64,000 nt of DNA, taken from NCBI RefSeq assembly GCF_011383005.1, contig NZ_CP049935.1, positions 806,001 to 870,000 of the forward strand. The letters run 5' to 3'. The notes under the pieces are model-generated. The model saw only the letters and a list, made by a program, of their open reading frames with translations. It did not search any database and had not been told where the DNA came from. The position numbers and the translations under genes were made by a program. The stretch comes from Phycicoccus sp. HDW14 (GTDB taxonomy: Bacteria; Actinomycetota; Actinomycetes; Actinomycetales; Dermatophilaceae). Positions 41,271-49,570 of the stretch are shown in pieces. Position 1 is the first letter of the stretch. Each line of letters starts with the position of its first letter.

Positions 41271-42134
41271 GTGACCACAGCCATCGTCACCGACTCGACG
41301 GCCTACCTCCCGGTGGGCGCCCTGGTCGGTCTCCCCGTGCACGTCGTCCCGCTGCACGTCGTCATCGGGGGGCGTGAGCACCGCGAGGGCCTCGACGTCG
41401 GCGCCGACGAGGTGGCCTCGGCGCTGCGCTCGTTCACGCCCGTGTCGACCTCGCGCCCGGCGCCCGGTGCCTTCCTCGAGGCGTACGAGGAGGCGGCCCG
41501 GGCGGGTGCCGACTCGGTCGTCTCCGTGCACATCTCGGGGGAGCTGTCGAGCACGGTGGGCGGTGCCGGGCTCGCCGCCGAGGACTCGCCCGTGCCGGTC
41601 ACCGTCGTCGACTCCCGCGCGCTGGGGATGGTCATGGGGCACGCGGTGCTCGCCGGGGCGCGGCTGGCGCAGGAGGGTGGCTCGATGGAGGCGGTGGCCG
41701 ACCTCGTCCGGGCCACGTGCGCCGGCGCCACCGTCGTCTTCTACGTCGACACCCTCGAGTACCTGCGTCGCGGCGGGCGCATCGGGCGGGCGGGGGCGCT
41801 CGTGGGGTCGGCGCTGTCGATCAAGCCGATCCTCGGGCTGCGCGAGGGCCACATCGTCCCCCTCGAGCGGGTCCGTACCTCGAGCCGGGCCATCGCCCGC
41901 ATCGAGGAGATCGCCGTCGAGGCGGCGGAGGCGGCACTGGATGCCGGGGCGACGGGCGTCGACGTCGCCGTGCACCACCTCGACTCGCGCGAGCGCGCCG
42001 ACCGGCTCGCCGAGCGGCTGGCCAGCCGGCTGCCCGGGTCGCCGGTCGAGGTCGTCGAGCTCGGGGCCGTCGTCGGTGCGCACGTCGGGCCGGGGACGCT
42101 TGCGGTGGCCGTCGTCCCGAGGCCGGCCGGCTGA
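41271..42134 (+). CDS. DegV family fatty-acid-binding protein
   Basis: 287 residues, GTG 41271. TAIVTDSTAYLP at the N-terminus, FTPVSTSRPAPGAFLEAYE, VVSVHISGELSST, YVDTLEYLRRGGRIGRAGA and LSIKPILGLREGHIVPLERV with the late VVGAHVGPGTLAVAVV are the DegV pattern. DegV proteins bind a fatty acid and, in Firmicutes, hand it to the kinase FakA. plsY, the acyl-phosphate-using acyltransferase, follows 4 bases later, which fits a lipid role. Confidence 0.93.
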   Translation: MTTAIVTDSTAYLPVGALVGLPVHVVPLHVVIGGREHREGLDVGADEVASALRSFTPVSTSRPAPGAFLEAYEEAARAGADSVVSVHISGELSSTVGGAGLAAEDSPVPVTVVDSRALGMVMGHAVLAGARLAQEGGSMEAVADLVRATCAGATVVFYVDTLEYLRRGGRIGRAGALVGSALSIKPILGLREGHIVPLERVRTSSRAIARIEEIAVEAAEAALDAGATGVDVAVHHLDSRERADRLAERLASRLPGSPVEVVELGAVVGAHVGPGTLAVAVVPRPAG

Positions 42135-42138
42135 GCCG

Positions 42139-42741
42139 ATGGTCCTCGTCGTGCTCCTCGAGGTCGTCGCGGTGGCGGTGGTCTGCTTCCTCGTCGGGGC
42201 GGTCAACCCCGCGACGCTGCTGGCCCGTGCCCTGGGTCGCGACCTCACCGCGTCCGGGTCGGGCAACCCCGGGGCGACGAACGCGGGCCGGGTGCTCGGG
42301 CGCAAGTGGGGTGTGCTCGTGCTGCTCCTCGACGTCGCCAAGGCCTACCTGCCGACCGTGCTCGTGCTCCGCACGATGGGGACGGTCCCGGCCCTCGTCG
42401 CCGGGCTGGCCGTGGTGCTCGGGCACGTCTTCAGCCCGTTCCTGCGCGGCCGGGGCGGCAAGGGGGTGGCGTGTGCGCTGGGCGCGATCCTCGCGGTCGT
42501 GCCGCTCGTCGGGCTCGTCGCCGTGCTCGTCTTCGCGGTGGCCGTGTCGCTGACCAAGTACATCGGCGAGGCCTCGGTCGTCGTCACCGTGGTCCTCGTC
42601 GTCATCGGGGTACTGGGGATGGTCGGCCTCGCGCCGGTCCAGGGACTCGTCGGCGGATGGCTCGTGCTGCTCGCGCTGCTCGTGCTGTCGCGGCACCGGC
42701 GCAACGTCGTCGCGTGGTGGGGACGGGTGCGGCGCGGCTGA
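42139..42741 (+). CDS. plsY: Acyl-phosphate:glycerol-3-phosphate acyltransferase PlsY
   Basis: 200 residues, ATG 42139. Family motifs SGSGNPGATNAGRVLGRK, GLAVVLGHVFSPFLRGRGGKGVA and SLTKYIGEASVV are all present, with five to seven membrane helices. PlsY transfers an acyl group from acyl phosphate to glycerol-3-phosphate, the first step of phosphatidic acid synthesis. The tight spacing with degV suggests one transcript. The frame is intact. Confidence 0.93.
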   Translation: MVLVVLLEVVAVAVVCFLVGAVNPATLLARALGRDLTASGSGNPGATNAGRVLGRKWGVLVLLLDVAKAYLPTVLVLRTMGTVPALVAGLAVVLGHVFSPFLRGRGGKGVACALGAILAVVPLVGLVAVLVFAVAVSLTKYIGEASVVVTVVLVVIGVLGMVGLAPVQGLVGGWLVLLALLVLSRHRRNVVAWWGRVRRG

Positions 42742-42880
42742 CGTCGCGCGGGTGGGGGTGCGGGGGTGCCGGTGCGTGCGGGTCCGACCGGTCGTCCACA
42801 GGCGGGTGGTGGGCGGGTCGTCGTCCACAGATGTCCGTCGGGGTGGTCGGCGCGGGGGAGCGGCTGCCTAGCGTCGGGGG

Positions 42881-43872
42881 ATGCGCGACCGCCCCGACCC
42901 GACCGCCCTCTCGCCGAGGGCCCTGGCCTGGCTGCGCGGCGGGCGGGCGTCGACGCCGTCGGGCGGCTGGGTACCGCGGGTGCCGGAGCGGCCGTCGGCG
43001 GCCCGGGGCGGTGAGGGTCCGGAGACGGTCGAGTTCGGGAACGGGGGATGGGGGGAGGAGGCACCGGAACGGGTCGGGCGCCCGGAACGACCGGAGGTGC
43101 CGGAGCGACGGGAACGACCGGAGCGGCTGGGCGGCCCCGGCCGGTGGGTCCGGTTGCCGTCGGCGCTCTCGGGTGCGCGGTGGCAGCCCGGGCGGGCAGC
43201 CGTGCTCGGGGTCGTCCTCGTCACCGTCGCGGCCGTGCTCGTCCTCGGGCTGCGCGTCGCGTGGGCCCGCTCCGACGACGGTGACGTCGTCGCGCCCGGC
43301 GGTGGCGCCCGGGCCGCCCCGAGCGGGGTGTCGGCGGGGGCGGCCGCGGTCGGGGTGCCGAGCGGGGCGTCGCCCTCGCCGGTCGGTGCCACGCCCTCCA
43401 CGGCTCCCTCGCCCGGGTCAACCGGGGTGGTCGTCGTCCACGTCGTCGGGCAGGTGCGCCGGCCGGGGCTGCAGCGGCTGCCGGTGGGCTCACGGGTGTC
43501 CGACGCCGTCGACGCGGCCGGCGGTGCGTCGCGGGGTGCTGACCTCTCCGCCGTCAACCTCGCCCGGCTGCTCGTCGACGGCGAGCAGGTCAGGGTGCCG
43601 AAGCCCGGAGAGGTTGTCGCCGATGGCGGGACTGCAGGAGGTGCCGGGGGAGGGGCCGGCGGTGGTGCGGCGCCCGCGGGGGCAAGGTCTCGCTGAGCAG
43701 CGCAGATGCCGGTGCCCTCGACACGCTGCCCGGCATCGGGCCGGTCCTCGCCCAGCGGATCGTCGACTGGCGCGCCGAGCACGGCCGGTTCACGAGCGTC
43801 GACGAGCTCGGTGAGGTGTCCGGCATCGGCGAGAAGCTGCTCGCGCAGCTGCGACCCCTCGTCGTGCCGTGA
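42881..43872 (+). CDS. comEA: ComEA-type competence protein (apparent frameshift)
   Basis: About 330 residues after repair, ATG 42881. An N-terminal Pro/Arg/Glu-rich cytoplasmic part is followed by one anchor helix (AAVLGVVLVTVAAVLVLGLR), a Gly/Pro/Ala linker, a SLBB-like domain (VVVHVVGQVRRPGLQRLPVG) and a helix-hairpin-helix domain. The last lies in another frame beginning after the G-run 43678-43682; one G gives GKVSLSSADAGALDTLPGIG and VLAQRIVDWRAEHGRF. ComEA binds double-stranded DNA at the cell surface for uptake. Its stop overlaps the comEC start by four bases (GTGA). Confidence 0.9.
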
Positions 43873-44655
43873 GCACCGTCGAACCCGCTCGGGTCGACCC
43901 GAGCGACCTGCGCCTGCTCGCGCCGGCGGTTGTCGCCTGGGCCGTGGCCGCCGCCACGCTCGGGTCGGGTTGGGGCACAAGGGTGCTCGTGGTGGCCGGG
44001 TCGATGCTGTTGTCGGGGGTCGTCGCCGTCCTCGCCCGTCGCGACCCCGGCGGACGGGCCCGCGGGCTGCGGGGTCCGCTCGCCCTGTGCGTCGTGCTCC
44101 TCGCCCTCCTGCAGACGGCGGCGTTCGGCCAGGGCGTGGTGCGCGAGCGCGGCGGGGTGCGGGACCTCGCGGACGAGCGGGCCGTCGTCGTCGCCGAGGT
44201 CGTCCTCACCGGCGACCCCGTGCGCGTGGCCTCCCGGGACGGCGAGGCGCGGGTCCTGCGCGACGGCACCGTGCAGGTCCTCACCGGGCGGGGCCGCGCG
44301 CGGGCGGCCTCGGCCCCGGTGCTGCTCACCGGCGGCCCGGCGCTGGTCGGCCCGGGCTGGCGGGCCACCGTGCTCGTCCGCGGCCGGCTCGGGCCGCTCG
44401 ACCCCGCCGACGACCGGCTGGCCACGCTCGCCGTCTCCGGTCCGGTGCGGGTCCTGTCGCCGCCGGGGGCGGTGGCCGGTGCCGCCGAGCGGCTGCGCTC
44501 CGGGTTGCGCGCGGCCGTCGACGACGCCCCGGCCGACGCGCGCGGGCTGCTGCCCGGCCTCGTCATCGGCGACACCAGCCGCACGCCGCCCGACCTCACC
44601 GAGGCGATGCTCGCCACCGGCATGACCCATCTCACCGCCGTCTCCGGAGGGAAAG
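43869..44655 (+). pseudogene. comEC: comEC, N-terminal ~260 residues, interrupted by prophage
   Basis: GTG 43869 begins a ComEC/Rec2 protein: two or three N-terminal helices, then an OB-fold-like soluble region (ERAVVVAEVVLTGDPVRV, WRATVLVRGRLGPLDPADDR), and GLLPGLVIGDTSRTPPDLTEAM with MTHLTAVSGG, the point where the family continues as an LTAVSG(S/A)N-V-type membrane segment. Immediately after AVSGG the similarity stops and the frame runs on into phage DNA to 44996. The rest of the channel domain (~450 residues) and the metallo-beta-lactamase domain are missing, so natural transformation should be off while the prophage stays. Confidence 0.88.
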
Positions 44656-44660
44656 TCAAG
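44625..44660. other. Prophage/host junction (attL or attR) in comEC
   Basis: Host coding similarity ends within CTCACCGCCGTCTCCGGAGG. The duplicated core should lie in this stretch and recur at the far end of the prophage, outside the window, so its exact limits cannot be fixed. The sequence encodes the invariant HLTAVSG motif, a conserved target that suits a site-specific integrase. Confidence 0.65.
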
Positions 44661-44996
44661 ATGGGGTCGTTTACACGGATGGTGCGCAAGCCGCTCAAGG
44701 CCGCCCGGAGGACGCGCGCCGAGCGTCTCTGGCAGCGCCAGGGCAAGCCGACCGACTTCCCCGTCATCGTGCGCAAGGGGACGCTCACCGCCTGCCCGCA
44801 CGGGATCGGCCTGGTCGACGGATTCCAGTTCAACCTCGAGTACATGGCCGCCCCGATCGGCCAGGGGGCTCTCTGGGACCGGCTGTCGGCGCTGTACCCG
44901 GTGACGCGGATCGCGTACATGCTCCACTGCAAGGACTGCCGGGCCGCCGCCGGCCACGCCGAGTACCCCAACCTGCTCAACGAGTGGCGCCCGTGA
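44661..44996 (+). CDS. Small phage protein at the attachment junction
   Basis: 111 residues, ATG 44661, behind GGAGGG, which itself belongs to the junction. The N-terminus is strongly basic (RMVRKPLKAARRTRAERLW); the middle has FPVIVRKGTLTACPHGIGL and the C-terminal part has LHCKDCRAAAGHAEYPNLL, a CxxC pair followed by His. Possibly a small zinc-binding, DNA-associated protein. It is also in frame with comEC, so a 375-residue chimera could be made. Not recognised. Confidence 0.6.
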   Translation: MGSFTRMVRKPLKAARRTRAERLWQRQGKPTDFPVIVRKGTLTACPHGIGLVDGFQFNLEYMAAPIGQGALWDRLSALYPVTRIAYMLHCKDCRAAAGHAEYPNLLNEWRP

Positions 44997-45011
44997 GCGT
45001 CGACGCCTGAC

Positions 45012-45224
45012 TCACCGCGGTGGCGTCGCGCCCGGTCGCTCCATCCACCGCCGGACAGTCACACCGAAGCCACGCTGGCCGTCGATGACCGACCACTCGC
45101 CGACCCCGTACTCGGACTCTTCCCATCCGTCGTCGGCGAGCTGCCGGCGCCAGGCCTTGGCGTCGCCGTCGCCCTCGCGCCACCGGAAGGTCCGGTAGAC
45201 CCAGCCGCCCCGCTGCTCGCCCAT
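45012..45224 (-). CDS. Small hypothetical phage protein
   Basis: 70 residues, ATG 45224. Rich in Trp, Arg and Glu (GGWVYRTFRWREGDGDAKAW, GWEESEYGVGEWSVIDG), soluble, no motif recognised. It is the last minus-strand gene before the junction and lies beyond a hairpin terminator, so it may have its own promoter. Confidence 0.5.
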   Translation of the reverse strand: MGEQRGGWVYRTFRWREGDGDAKAWRRQLADDGWEESEYGVGEWSVIDGQRGFGVTVRRWMERPGATPPR

Positions 45225-45247
45225 CCGCGGAGGCTACCCGGGCATGA

Positions 45248-45298
45248 CGAAAGCCGCCCCCGACCCAGTCCGTGAGGACCGAGCCGGGGGCGGCTTCG
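45248..45298 (-). terminator. Terminator after the beta-helix gene
   Basis: On the plus strand GCCGCCCCC (45253-45261) and GGGGGCGGC (45286-45294) pair, extended by CGAA/TTCG with one bulged base, around a 24-base loop. It lies 32 bases beyond the stop of the minus-strand beta-helix gene. Confidence 0.7.
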
Positions 45299-45329
45299 TG
45301 TGCAGGGTGGCGCGCTCGAGCGCCGGCGG

Positions 45330-46355
45330 TTACGGGGTGAGCTGCTGGCCGGCCGGGCCGGTCACGTTGGTGAAGGTCCAGTCTGCCTTGTTGCCCTCGA
45401 CGAGGACGGGTCCCCAGTTGCCGGAGCGGAAGATGCTCACGTTCCGCAGCGTCGACGCGGCGCGGGCGGGCGCGGTGTAGAAGGTGTACCCACCGCCGGC
45501 GAGCCGGACGTTGTCGACGGTCACGCTGCGGATGCCCTGCCCGACGTCCTCGAGGTAGAGGGCGGCGTTCTTCTGCGGCTGCCACGGGCCCATGTCGACG
45601 ATCGCGTTCCGGAGCGCGAGGTTCGTGACGCCCCGGACCTGGATGCCGTCGCCGTGCGCGTCGGACCCGGACGGGAAGGTGAACCCGTCGGCGATCAGCC
45701 CGTCGATGACCACGTTGCTGATCTGGAAGCGGGTGTTCGAGAAGATGTCGACGCCGTCGCCGTCGGAGCCGCGGACCCGCACCCCGGTCATGGTGACGCC
45801 GTCGATCGCGTTGTAGTACGAGTCGACGAACACGCCGCCGGTGTCGACCCGGTCGAGGACGTACCGGCCGGTCCCGTACATCGTCACCGCGGGCGCCTTG
45901 ACGTTGCGCAGGGTCACCCCGGCGGCGTCGAGCCGGACCGCGCTGGTGAACTCCACGTTCGTGTAGGTCCCGGCCGGCAGGGTGCCGCCGGCGCGCTTCG
46001 TGAGGCTGCCCGTGGTGCCGACCGACGCCTCCGTCGGCAGAGCGCCCGTGGCCGACGGGGATGGCGTGCTCGTCGACGACGAGGACGGCGTCGACGACGG
46101 CGACGTCGACCCGCTCGGGCTCGGCTCCGCCGGCGTGTCCGTCGGGGTCGCCGTGACGGTGACCGTCGCGGCCGCCGCGAGCGGCACCGAGCAGTGCACG
46201 TCGAATGACACCACGGTGGCGCCCTGCGTCACCTTCGGGTCCTTCGTGCACGTCGCGCGGACGTCGGGGCTGGCGCCGAGCGCGACAGCGCCGGCGAAGG
46301 CCGCAACCGCGAGTGCAGCTGCGGCCGCGGCGTACCGCCTGGTGGTGGTGGTCAT
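45330..46355 (-). CDS. Secreted right-handed parallel beta-helix protein
   Basis: 341 residues, ATG 46355. A Sec signal (RRYAAAAAALAVAAFAGAVA) is followed by a short Cys-containing segment (ATCTKDPKVTQG...VHCSVPL), a Ser/Thr/Pro linker of ~50 residues and a beta-helix made of short Asn/Val/Asp repeats (VTLRNVKAPAVTM, DGVTMTGVRVRGSDGDGVDI, ISNVVIDGLIADG, RSVTVDNVRLAGG). Phage virion proteins do not carry signal peptides, so this is more likely a cell-surface product made by the lysogen than a tail part. No catalytic residues can be assigned; pectate-lyase-like folds often bind or cut polysaccharide. Confidence 0.75.
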   Translation of the reverse strand: MTTTTRRYAAAAAALAVAAFAGAVALGASPDVRATCTKDPKVTQGATVVSFDVHCSVPLAAAATVTVTATPTDTPAEPSPSGSTSPSSTPSSSSTSTPSPSATGALPTEASVGTTGSLTKRAGGTLPAGTYTNVEFTSAVRLDAAGVTLRNVKAPAVTMYGTGRYVLDRVDTGGVFVDSYYNAIDGVTMTGVRVRGSDGDGVDIFSNTRFQISNVVIDGLIADGFTFPSGSDAHGDGIQVRGVTNLALRNAIVDMGPWQPQKNAALYLEDVGQGIRSVTVDNVRLAGGGYTFYTAPARAASTLRNVSIFRSGNWGPVLVEGNKADWTFTNVTGPAGQQLTP

Positions 46356-46438
46356 TGGAACCTCTCGGATGGTGGGGGCAGGGAAGGTCCCGGCCGGGGC
46401 ACGCAAGGGCGCGCCCAGTCGGGTTCGTGGTGAGTGGC

Positions 46439-48736
46439 TCAGCTGCGACGGAGGTGGATGGTCGGGCCAGGGCGAGCGATGACCTCGGGGTTGTCGACGG
46501 CCCGCAGCTCCGGTGTCGTCTCCACGCTGATGACCGCGGCGACGTCGACGTCCTCGTCCTCGGGCGCGCGCGCGCCGGCGACGAGCCACTTCGGCCGGCC
46601 GGCCGCCGTCGACGACGGCTCCTGCCAGGTCTGGCCGCCGTCGAACGACGCCCGCCAGGTCTCGGCCGCGACCGCCGGCGTGGTCGACGGGCCGGGGTCG
46701 TAGTACTCCCGGCCGAAGGGGGACAGCTTCACGGGGACCTCCTGGAAGGTGACGGGACGGTGGTGCTCGTCGACGGCCACAGCTCGCTGACGCTCGAGCA
46801 GGCGTAGCGGCCGGGTGCGCTCGTCGAAGTCGACGGCACGGCCGATCTCCGCGAACGCGACGGGACGGACCCGCTCCTCGAAGCCGAGGAAGGTCACCTC
46901 CCGTGCCGGCGCCGTGGCGTGACCGGCGCCGGACAGGGTGCCCCCACCCGACAGGCCGCTCGGGCTCGAGCTCGATGCGGTGCCCGATCCCGAGAGGGAC
47001 CCGGCGCCGGACAGGGCGGCACTCAGCTCGACGGAAGGCAGGCTCGAGGGCGACAGCTGGCCTGATCCCGTGAGGGAGACCGTGAGGCGGACGGCCGCGC
47101 CTCCGGCTGCACTGAGCGCTCCTGCGCCCATCAGTGCCGCGGAACCGGTAGCGCTCTCACTCGCCGAGCTCGACGCGCTGAGCGTCCCAGTCCCGGACAG
47201 CGACGCGACGGACGTCGCGCCAGTGCGCCCGGGGCCCGTCAGGGAGCCGGTGCCGGCGAGCGCGGCCGCGGTCGATGGTGCTGTGGCGTCGCTGCCCGTG
47301 AGGGACCCTGCGCCGTTCAGCGTCGCGGAGGCGGCAACGGCCGGGCGGCCCGCGGTAGAGAGTGCGCCCGATCCTGTGAGCGCGGCAGCGGCTGCCGGCG
47401 CAGGCACGGTGCCAGATGCCGCGAGTGAGCCAGACCCGCTGAGGTTCGCGGCCGTCGTCGAGGCGGGGCCGGCTGTCCCGGTCAGACTGCCTGAGCCGGT
47501 CATGGCCGCGGCCACGGACGAGGCCGACGAGGAGGTCCCGGTCAAGGCCCCAGAACCGGACAGGGCTGCCGTGGACGCCCCCGACGGCCGGCTGGTGCCG
47601 CCGAGCGTCCCTGAGCCACTCAGGGCGGCGCTGACGGAGGCGCCCGGGCTGGCGGAGCCCGAGAGGCTGCCGGAGCCGGAGAGCCCGGCTGTGGCCGCCG
47701 GGCGGGGCGTCCCAGACGCGGCCAGCGACCCGGACCCGACGAGCGCGGCGGTGGCCGCCGGGCGGGGTGTGCCAGAGGCGGCCAGCGCGCCGGAGCCGGC
47801 GAGCGCGGCGCTGGTGGATCCTGCCCCGGAGCCGGCGGCGGCGAGCGAACCGGACCCGGTCAGAGTCGCCGCCCCGGTGCCGAGCGGGGTGCCCGTCGCG
47901 GCGAGAGTGCCTGAGCCCGACAGCGCCAAGGCCACGCTCGCGGCGATGGCAGCAGCACCAGCAGTGAGGGAGCCCGAGCCCGACAGCCCGGCCGATCCCG
48001 CGTACGAGCCGCCGCCGGCGGCGGTCGCGCGGCGGAAGGTGACGATCACGACCGGCGCGCGCGAGGAGAGCGATGCGGTCCACGTGGCGCTGACCGGGAC
48101 GGCGCTGGCCTGGGTGAGGTCCTCGATCGCGCACTGGTAGTCGCCCGCGCCCTCGACCCGCTTCGTGAAGCCGGCGCCCGCCGTGAACGTCGTTGCGGCC
48201 CGCCATGCCTGCTGGGCGGCGCCGACGACGAGCTGCCCGGCGGTGTCGGGGGTGACGGGACCGGCAGAGAACGACGTCCCGTCGGCGGCGGCGTAACCGA
48301 ACGCGACCTTGTCGACCGAGGCGAGGTTGGTGTGCTCGGTCATCGCGACGCGGCGGAACCCCGCGGCCGCGCTGAACGTGACGGTCACCGTCGTCGTCCC
48401 GCCGGTCAGGGTGGGGCACCACGCGACGCCGATCCCGGCGCCGTTGCTGGTCTTGTAGTAGTTCAGCCCGGTGTTGGGGTCGGCGATCAGCAACCACGCC
48501 TTGCCGGTGCTGTCCGTGACGCTGACCGGCACAGGCGGGGACCCGGCGGTGGCGTCCCACGCGAAGACGATGCACCCCTGGGCGCCAGAGGTGCAGGGCC
48601 CGTTGTAGGTGGCCGAGACCGTCGTCGACGTGGCGTCGGTGCCGGCAGGGCTCGAGCCGACGTTGCCAGTGAAGCCAGGAGCCAGGAGCGCGCGCGACGG
48701 CGACAGCAGCGGGACGGGGAGCAGGCCGTGCGTCAT
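46439..48736 (-). CDS. Large repetitive phage appendage protein
   Basis: 765 residues, ATG 48736. Residues 1-240 form a folded domain (VSATYNGPCTSGAQGCIVFAW, VVVGAAQQAWRA, RAPVVIVTFRRA) like minor tail proteins of actinophages. Residues ~245-600 are 18 tandem units of ~20 residues, each with AxLxGSGxL followed by a variable Ala/Ser/Thr/Pro stretch. Then come 9-residue repeats (VDFDERTRP, LRLLERQRA, VAVDEHHRP, VTFQEVPVK) and a C-terminal domain with WRASFDGGQTWQEPSS. It probably forms an elongated fibre. It sits after the lysis genes, apart from the main tail block. Confidence 0.75.
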   Translation of the reverse strand: MTHGLLPVPLLSPSRALLAPGFTGNVGSSPAGTDATSTTVSATYNGPCTSGAQGCIVFAWDATAGSPPVPVSVTDSTGKAWLLIADPNTGLNYYKTSNGAGIGVAWCPTLTGGTTTVTVTFSAAAGFRRVAMTEHTNLASVDKVAFGYAAADGTSFSAGPVTPDTAGQLVVGAAQQAWRAATTFTAGAGFTKRVEGAGDYQCAIEDLTQASAVPVSATWTASLSSRAPVVIVTFRRATAAGGGSYAGSAGLSGSGSLTAGAAAIAASVALALSGSGTLAATGTPLGTGAATLTGSGSLAAAGSGAGSTSAALAGSGALAASGTPRPAATAALVGSGSLAASGTPRPAATAGLSGSGSLSGSASPGASVSAALSGSGTLGGTSRPSGASTAALSGSGALTGTSSSASSVAAAMTGSGSLTGTAGPASTTAANLSGSGSLAASGTVPAPAAAAALTGSGALSTAGRPAVAASATLNGAGSLTGSDATAPSTAAALAGTGSLTGPGRTGATSVASLSGTGTLSASSSASESATGSAALMGAGALSAAGGAAVRLTVSLTGSGQLSPSSLPSVELSAALSGAGSLSGSGTASSSSPSGLSGGGTLSGAGHATAPAREVTFLGFEERVRPVAFAEIGRAVDFDERTRPLRLLERQRAVAVDEHHRPVTFQEVPVKLSPFGREYYDPGPSTTPAVAAETWRASFDGGQTWQEPSSTAAGRPKWLVAGARAPEDEDVDVAAVISVETTPELRAVDNPEVIARPGPTIHLRRS
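46925..47995 (-). repeat. 18 tandem ~60-bp coding repeats
   Basis: The units encode AxL(S/T/A)G(S/T/A)G(S/T/A)L plus 10-13 variable residues, mostly 20 residues per unit, with occasional 21- or 22-residue units. Two adjacent units share the identical tail AASGTPRPAAT, which suggests recent duplication. Confidence 0.85.
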
Positions 48737-48747
48737 CGGTCAGCTCC

Positions 48748-49206
48748 TCACTCAGGCGACGTCCCAGACCTCGAAGAGGAACGCCCGAACGCGTCGTTCA
48801 CGGTGGTGTTGTTCGGCCCTCCGTACTTCAACCCAGTCGACGCCACCGCGGTCTCGACCCCGTAGGCGGCGTCCCACGTCTGCGCGGAGCCGGGGGTCAG
48901 GCCGGTGACGAGGAACTGCGCCTCCACGGTCAGGAACGTGGTCGCCGCGGCCACCCCGTTGACCAGGCCGGCCGGCGCCACCCGACCCAGCACCGTCGCA
49001 CCGGACAGCACCCCGAGCAGGATCTGCGGGTAGGTCGTCGCCCCGTGCAGCGTCCCCTGCAGCCGGACCAGGGCGGTCCCGTTGGCGGGGGCGGTGAACG
49101 CGACGCGGAGGTTCGTGGTGTCGATGGCGGTCATCGCCAGCGCCGCCGTCGTCGCCTTGCTGACGGCGGTCGCCGGGTCGTACGCCTTCCCCGCAAGCAG
49201 GCTCAC
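48748..49206 (-). CDS. Phage structural protein of the appendage cassette (C-terminus possibly shifted)
   Basis: 152 residues, ATG 49206. Beta-rich: MTAIDTTNLRVAFTAPANGTALVRLQGTLHG, FLTVEAQFLVTGLTPGS and TWDAAYGVETA, typical of phage tail appendage domains. As read it ends FGRSSSRSGTSPE, but one extra base near 48784 gives GRFLFEVWDVA and a stop 5 bases earlier, which looks more natural for a beta-domain end. Confidence 0.65.
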   Translation of the reverse strand: MSLLAGKAYDPATAVSKATTAALAMTAIDTTNLRVAFTAPANGTALVRLQGTLHGATTYPQILLGVLSGATVLGRVAPAGLVNGVAAATTFLTVEAQFLVTGLTPGSAQTWDAAYGVETAVASTGLKYGGPNNTTVNDAFGRSSSRSGTSPE

Positions 49207-49210
49207 GGCG

Positions 49211-49567
49211 TCAGCTCTGGGTGTAGGTGACGTTGATCGTGTACGTGCCCTGGGAGACGAAGGGCTGGTCGACGATGTCGAAGGTGTCGCGCACGTCCGC
49301 GGTGCCCGGGGTGACGCTGACGCAGGCTCCGAAGAACGCCGGCGTGACGCCCGAGGGCACGTCGAACGTCCCCGCCCCGGAGATCGCCGACGCCGACGCG
49401 GCGCCCCAGTTGAGGGCCTTGCGGTTGTACGCCGGCGACCCGCCGGTCAGCTCACCGGTCGCGGTGCCGGTGGCACCGGGGTCCGCGGTGAACAGCGCGC
49501 CGTATGGGGCGGCCGCGCCGTAGGCGGTGGCGAGCGCGTTGCGCTGGGCCAAGGTACGAACGGACAT
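49211..49567 (-). CDS. Phage tail appendage protein
   Basis: 118 residues, ATG 49567. Begins SVRTLAQRNALATAYGAAAPYGALFTADPG, then KALNWGAAS, and ends as a beta-sheet (GTYTINVTYTQS). Similar small proteins sit next to minor tail genes in actinophages. Soluble, no enzyme motif. It lies 4 bases before the 152-residue gene on the same strand. Confidence 0.65.
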   Translation of the reverse strand: MSVRTLAQRNALATAYGAAAPYGALFTADPGATGTATGELTGGSPAYNRKALNWGAASASAISGAGTFDVPSGVTPAFFGACVSVTPGTADVRDTFDIVDQPFVSQGTYTINVTYTQS

Positions 49568-49570
49568 CGG

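Noticed and set aside
47157..48575. A 472-residue Arg-rich minus-strand frame inside the repetitive fibre gene
   Set aside because: It is the shifted frame of the repeats; the in-frame protein has regular Gly-Ser-Gly units and a normal N-terminal domain.
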